This document shows, one piece after another, positions 12,367-12,425 of a DNA stretch of 12,425 nt. Both the position numbers and the translations under genes were made by a program. How positions within the stretch are numbered: the first letter of the stretch is position 1; every line of letters begins with the position of its first letter. The DNA is from Thermoplasmata archaeon. Its GTDB lineage: Archaea; Thermoplasmatota; Thermoplasmata; Thermoplasmatales; Thermoplasmataceae. The DNA lies in NCBI GenBank assembly GCA_021802165.1, contig JAKAAU010000016.1:1-12425 (forward strand). The letters run 5' to 3'. The notes below the pieces were generated by a model. The model made no database searches. It was not told the origin of the DNA and saw nothing but the letters and a program-made list of their open reading frames with translations.

Positions 12367-12425
12367 ACAAATTAACATCCAAGGTGGTAAGTTACATGCA
12401 TTAGCGTGGGAAGGTAGTCAAAGTT

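Noticed and set aside
12408..12425. GGGAAGGTAGTCAAAGTT could be the first 18 bases of a tRNA (7-base acceptor, T8, A9, A14), with a TATA box about 47 bases upstream.
   Set aside because: The window ends before any stem can be checked, so it cannot be distinguished from ordinary sequence.
1..12425. CRISPR array or long direct repeats.
   Set aside because: Reading both strands I found no regularly spaced repeats of 20 bases or more.

Overview
The window looks like chromosomal DNA from an AT-rich, probably acidophilic archaeon of the Thermoplasmatales type (Ferroplasma, Acidiplasma or Picrophilus-like). This is inferred from a UbiA-type prenyltransferase of archaeal lipid synthesis, a full-length TrmB regulator, a class II tRNA-Ser with no encoded CCA, and archaeal TATA boxes centred about 26 bases before many start codons, which implies leaderless mRNAs. 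I could not run a search, so genus-level placement is a guess.

Layout. Bases 1-71 hold the start of an unidentified minus-strand gene. Bases 288-2885 carry three plus-strand genes: a Prx1/AhpC-type peroxiredoxin, a TrmB-family regulator and a membrane-anchored dolichol-phosphate-mannose-synthase-like glycosyltransferase. The glycosyltransferase tail overlaps the tail of a convergent CoA-disulfide reductase/NADH oxidase-like flavoenzyme by 27 bases. Bases 4176-5112 are the least ordinary stretch. They hold a possible methyltransferase remnant, a decayed TnpB (IS200/IS605-type) C-terminus with in-frame stops, a hairpin resembling that element's right end, and on the opposite strand a 24-codon, aspartate-rich microORF with a near-perfect Shine-Dalgarno sequence.

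Bases 5113-7365 hold a PF00756-type serine esterase, a small minus-strand membrane protein and the UbiA prenyltransferase that adds the second geranylgeranyl chain of archaeal lipids. Bases 7417-8372 are minus strand: tRNA-Ser(GCU) lying three bases downstream of a 60-codon gene, then GTP cyclohydrolase II (RibA). Bases 8468-9963 are a two-gene minus-strand operon, an AhpD-like CxxC protein followed with ATGA overlap by a class I methyltransferase carrying a THUMP-like C-terminus. Bases 10338-12290 hold folD, a small orphan gene with a textbook leaderless promoter, and a minus-strand protein ending in a HEPN-like RNxxxH motif.

Themes. Three redox genes (peroxiredoxin, CoA-disulfide reductase-like enzyme, AhpD-like protein) suggest oxidative-stress handling, but they are not one operon. 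RibA and FolD are cofactor genes; UbiA and the glycosyltransferase act on membrane lipid substrates. Most genes look like single transcription units. I see no CRISPR array, rRNA or intact transposon. The best leads for something undescribed are the acidic microORF, the HEPN-like protein, the AhpD/THUMP-like methyltransferase pair and the tRNA-protein dicistron.
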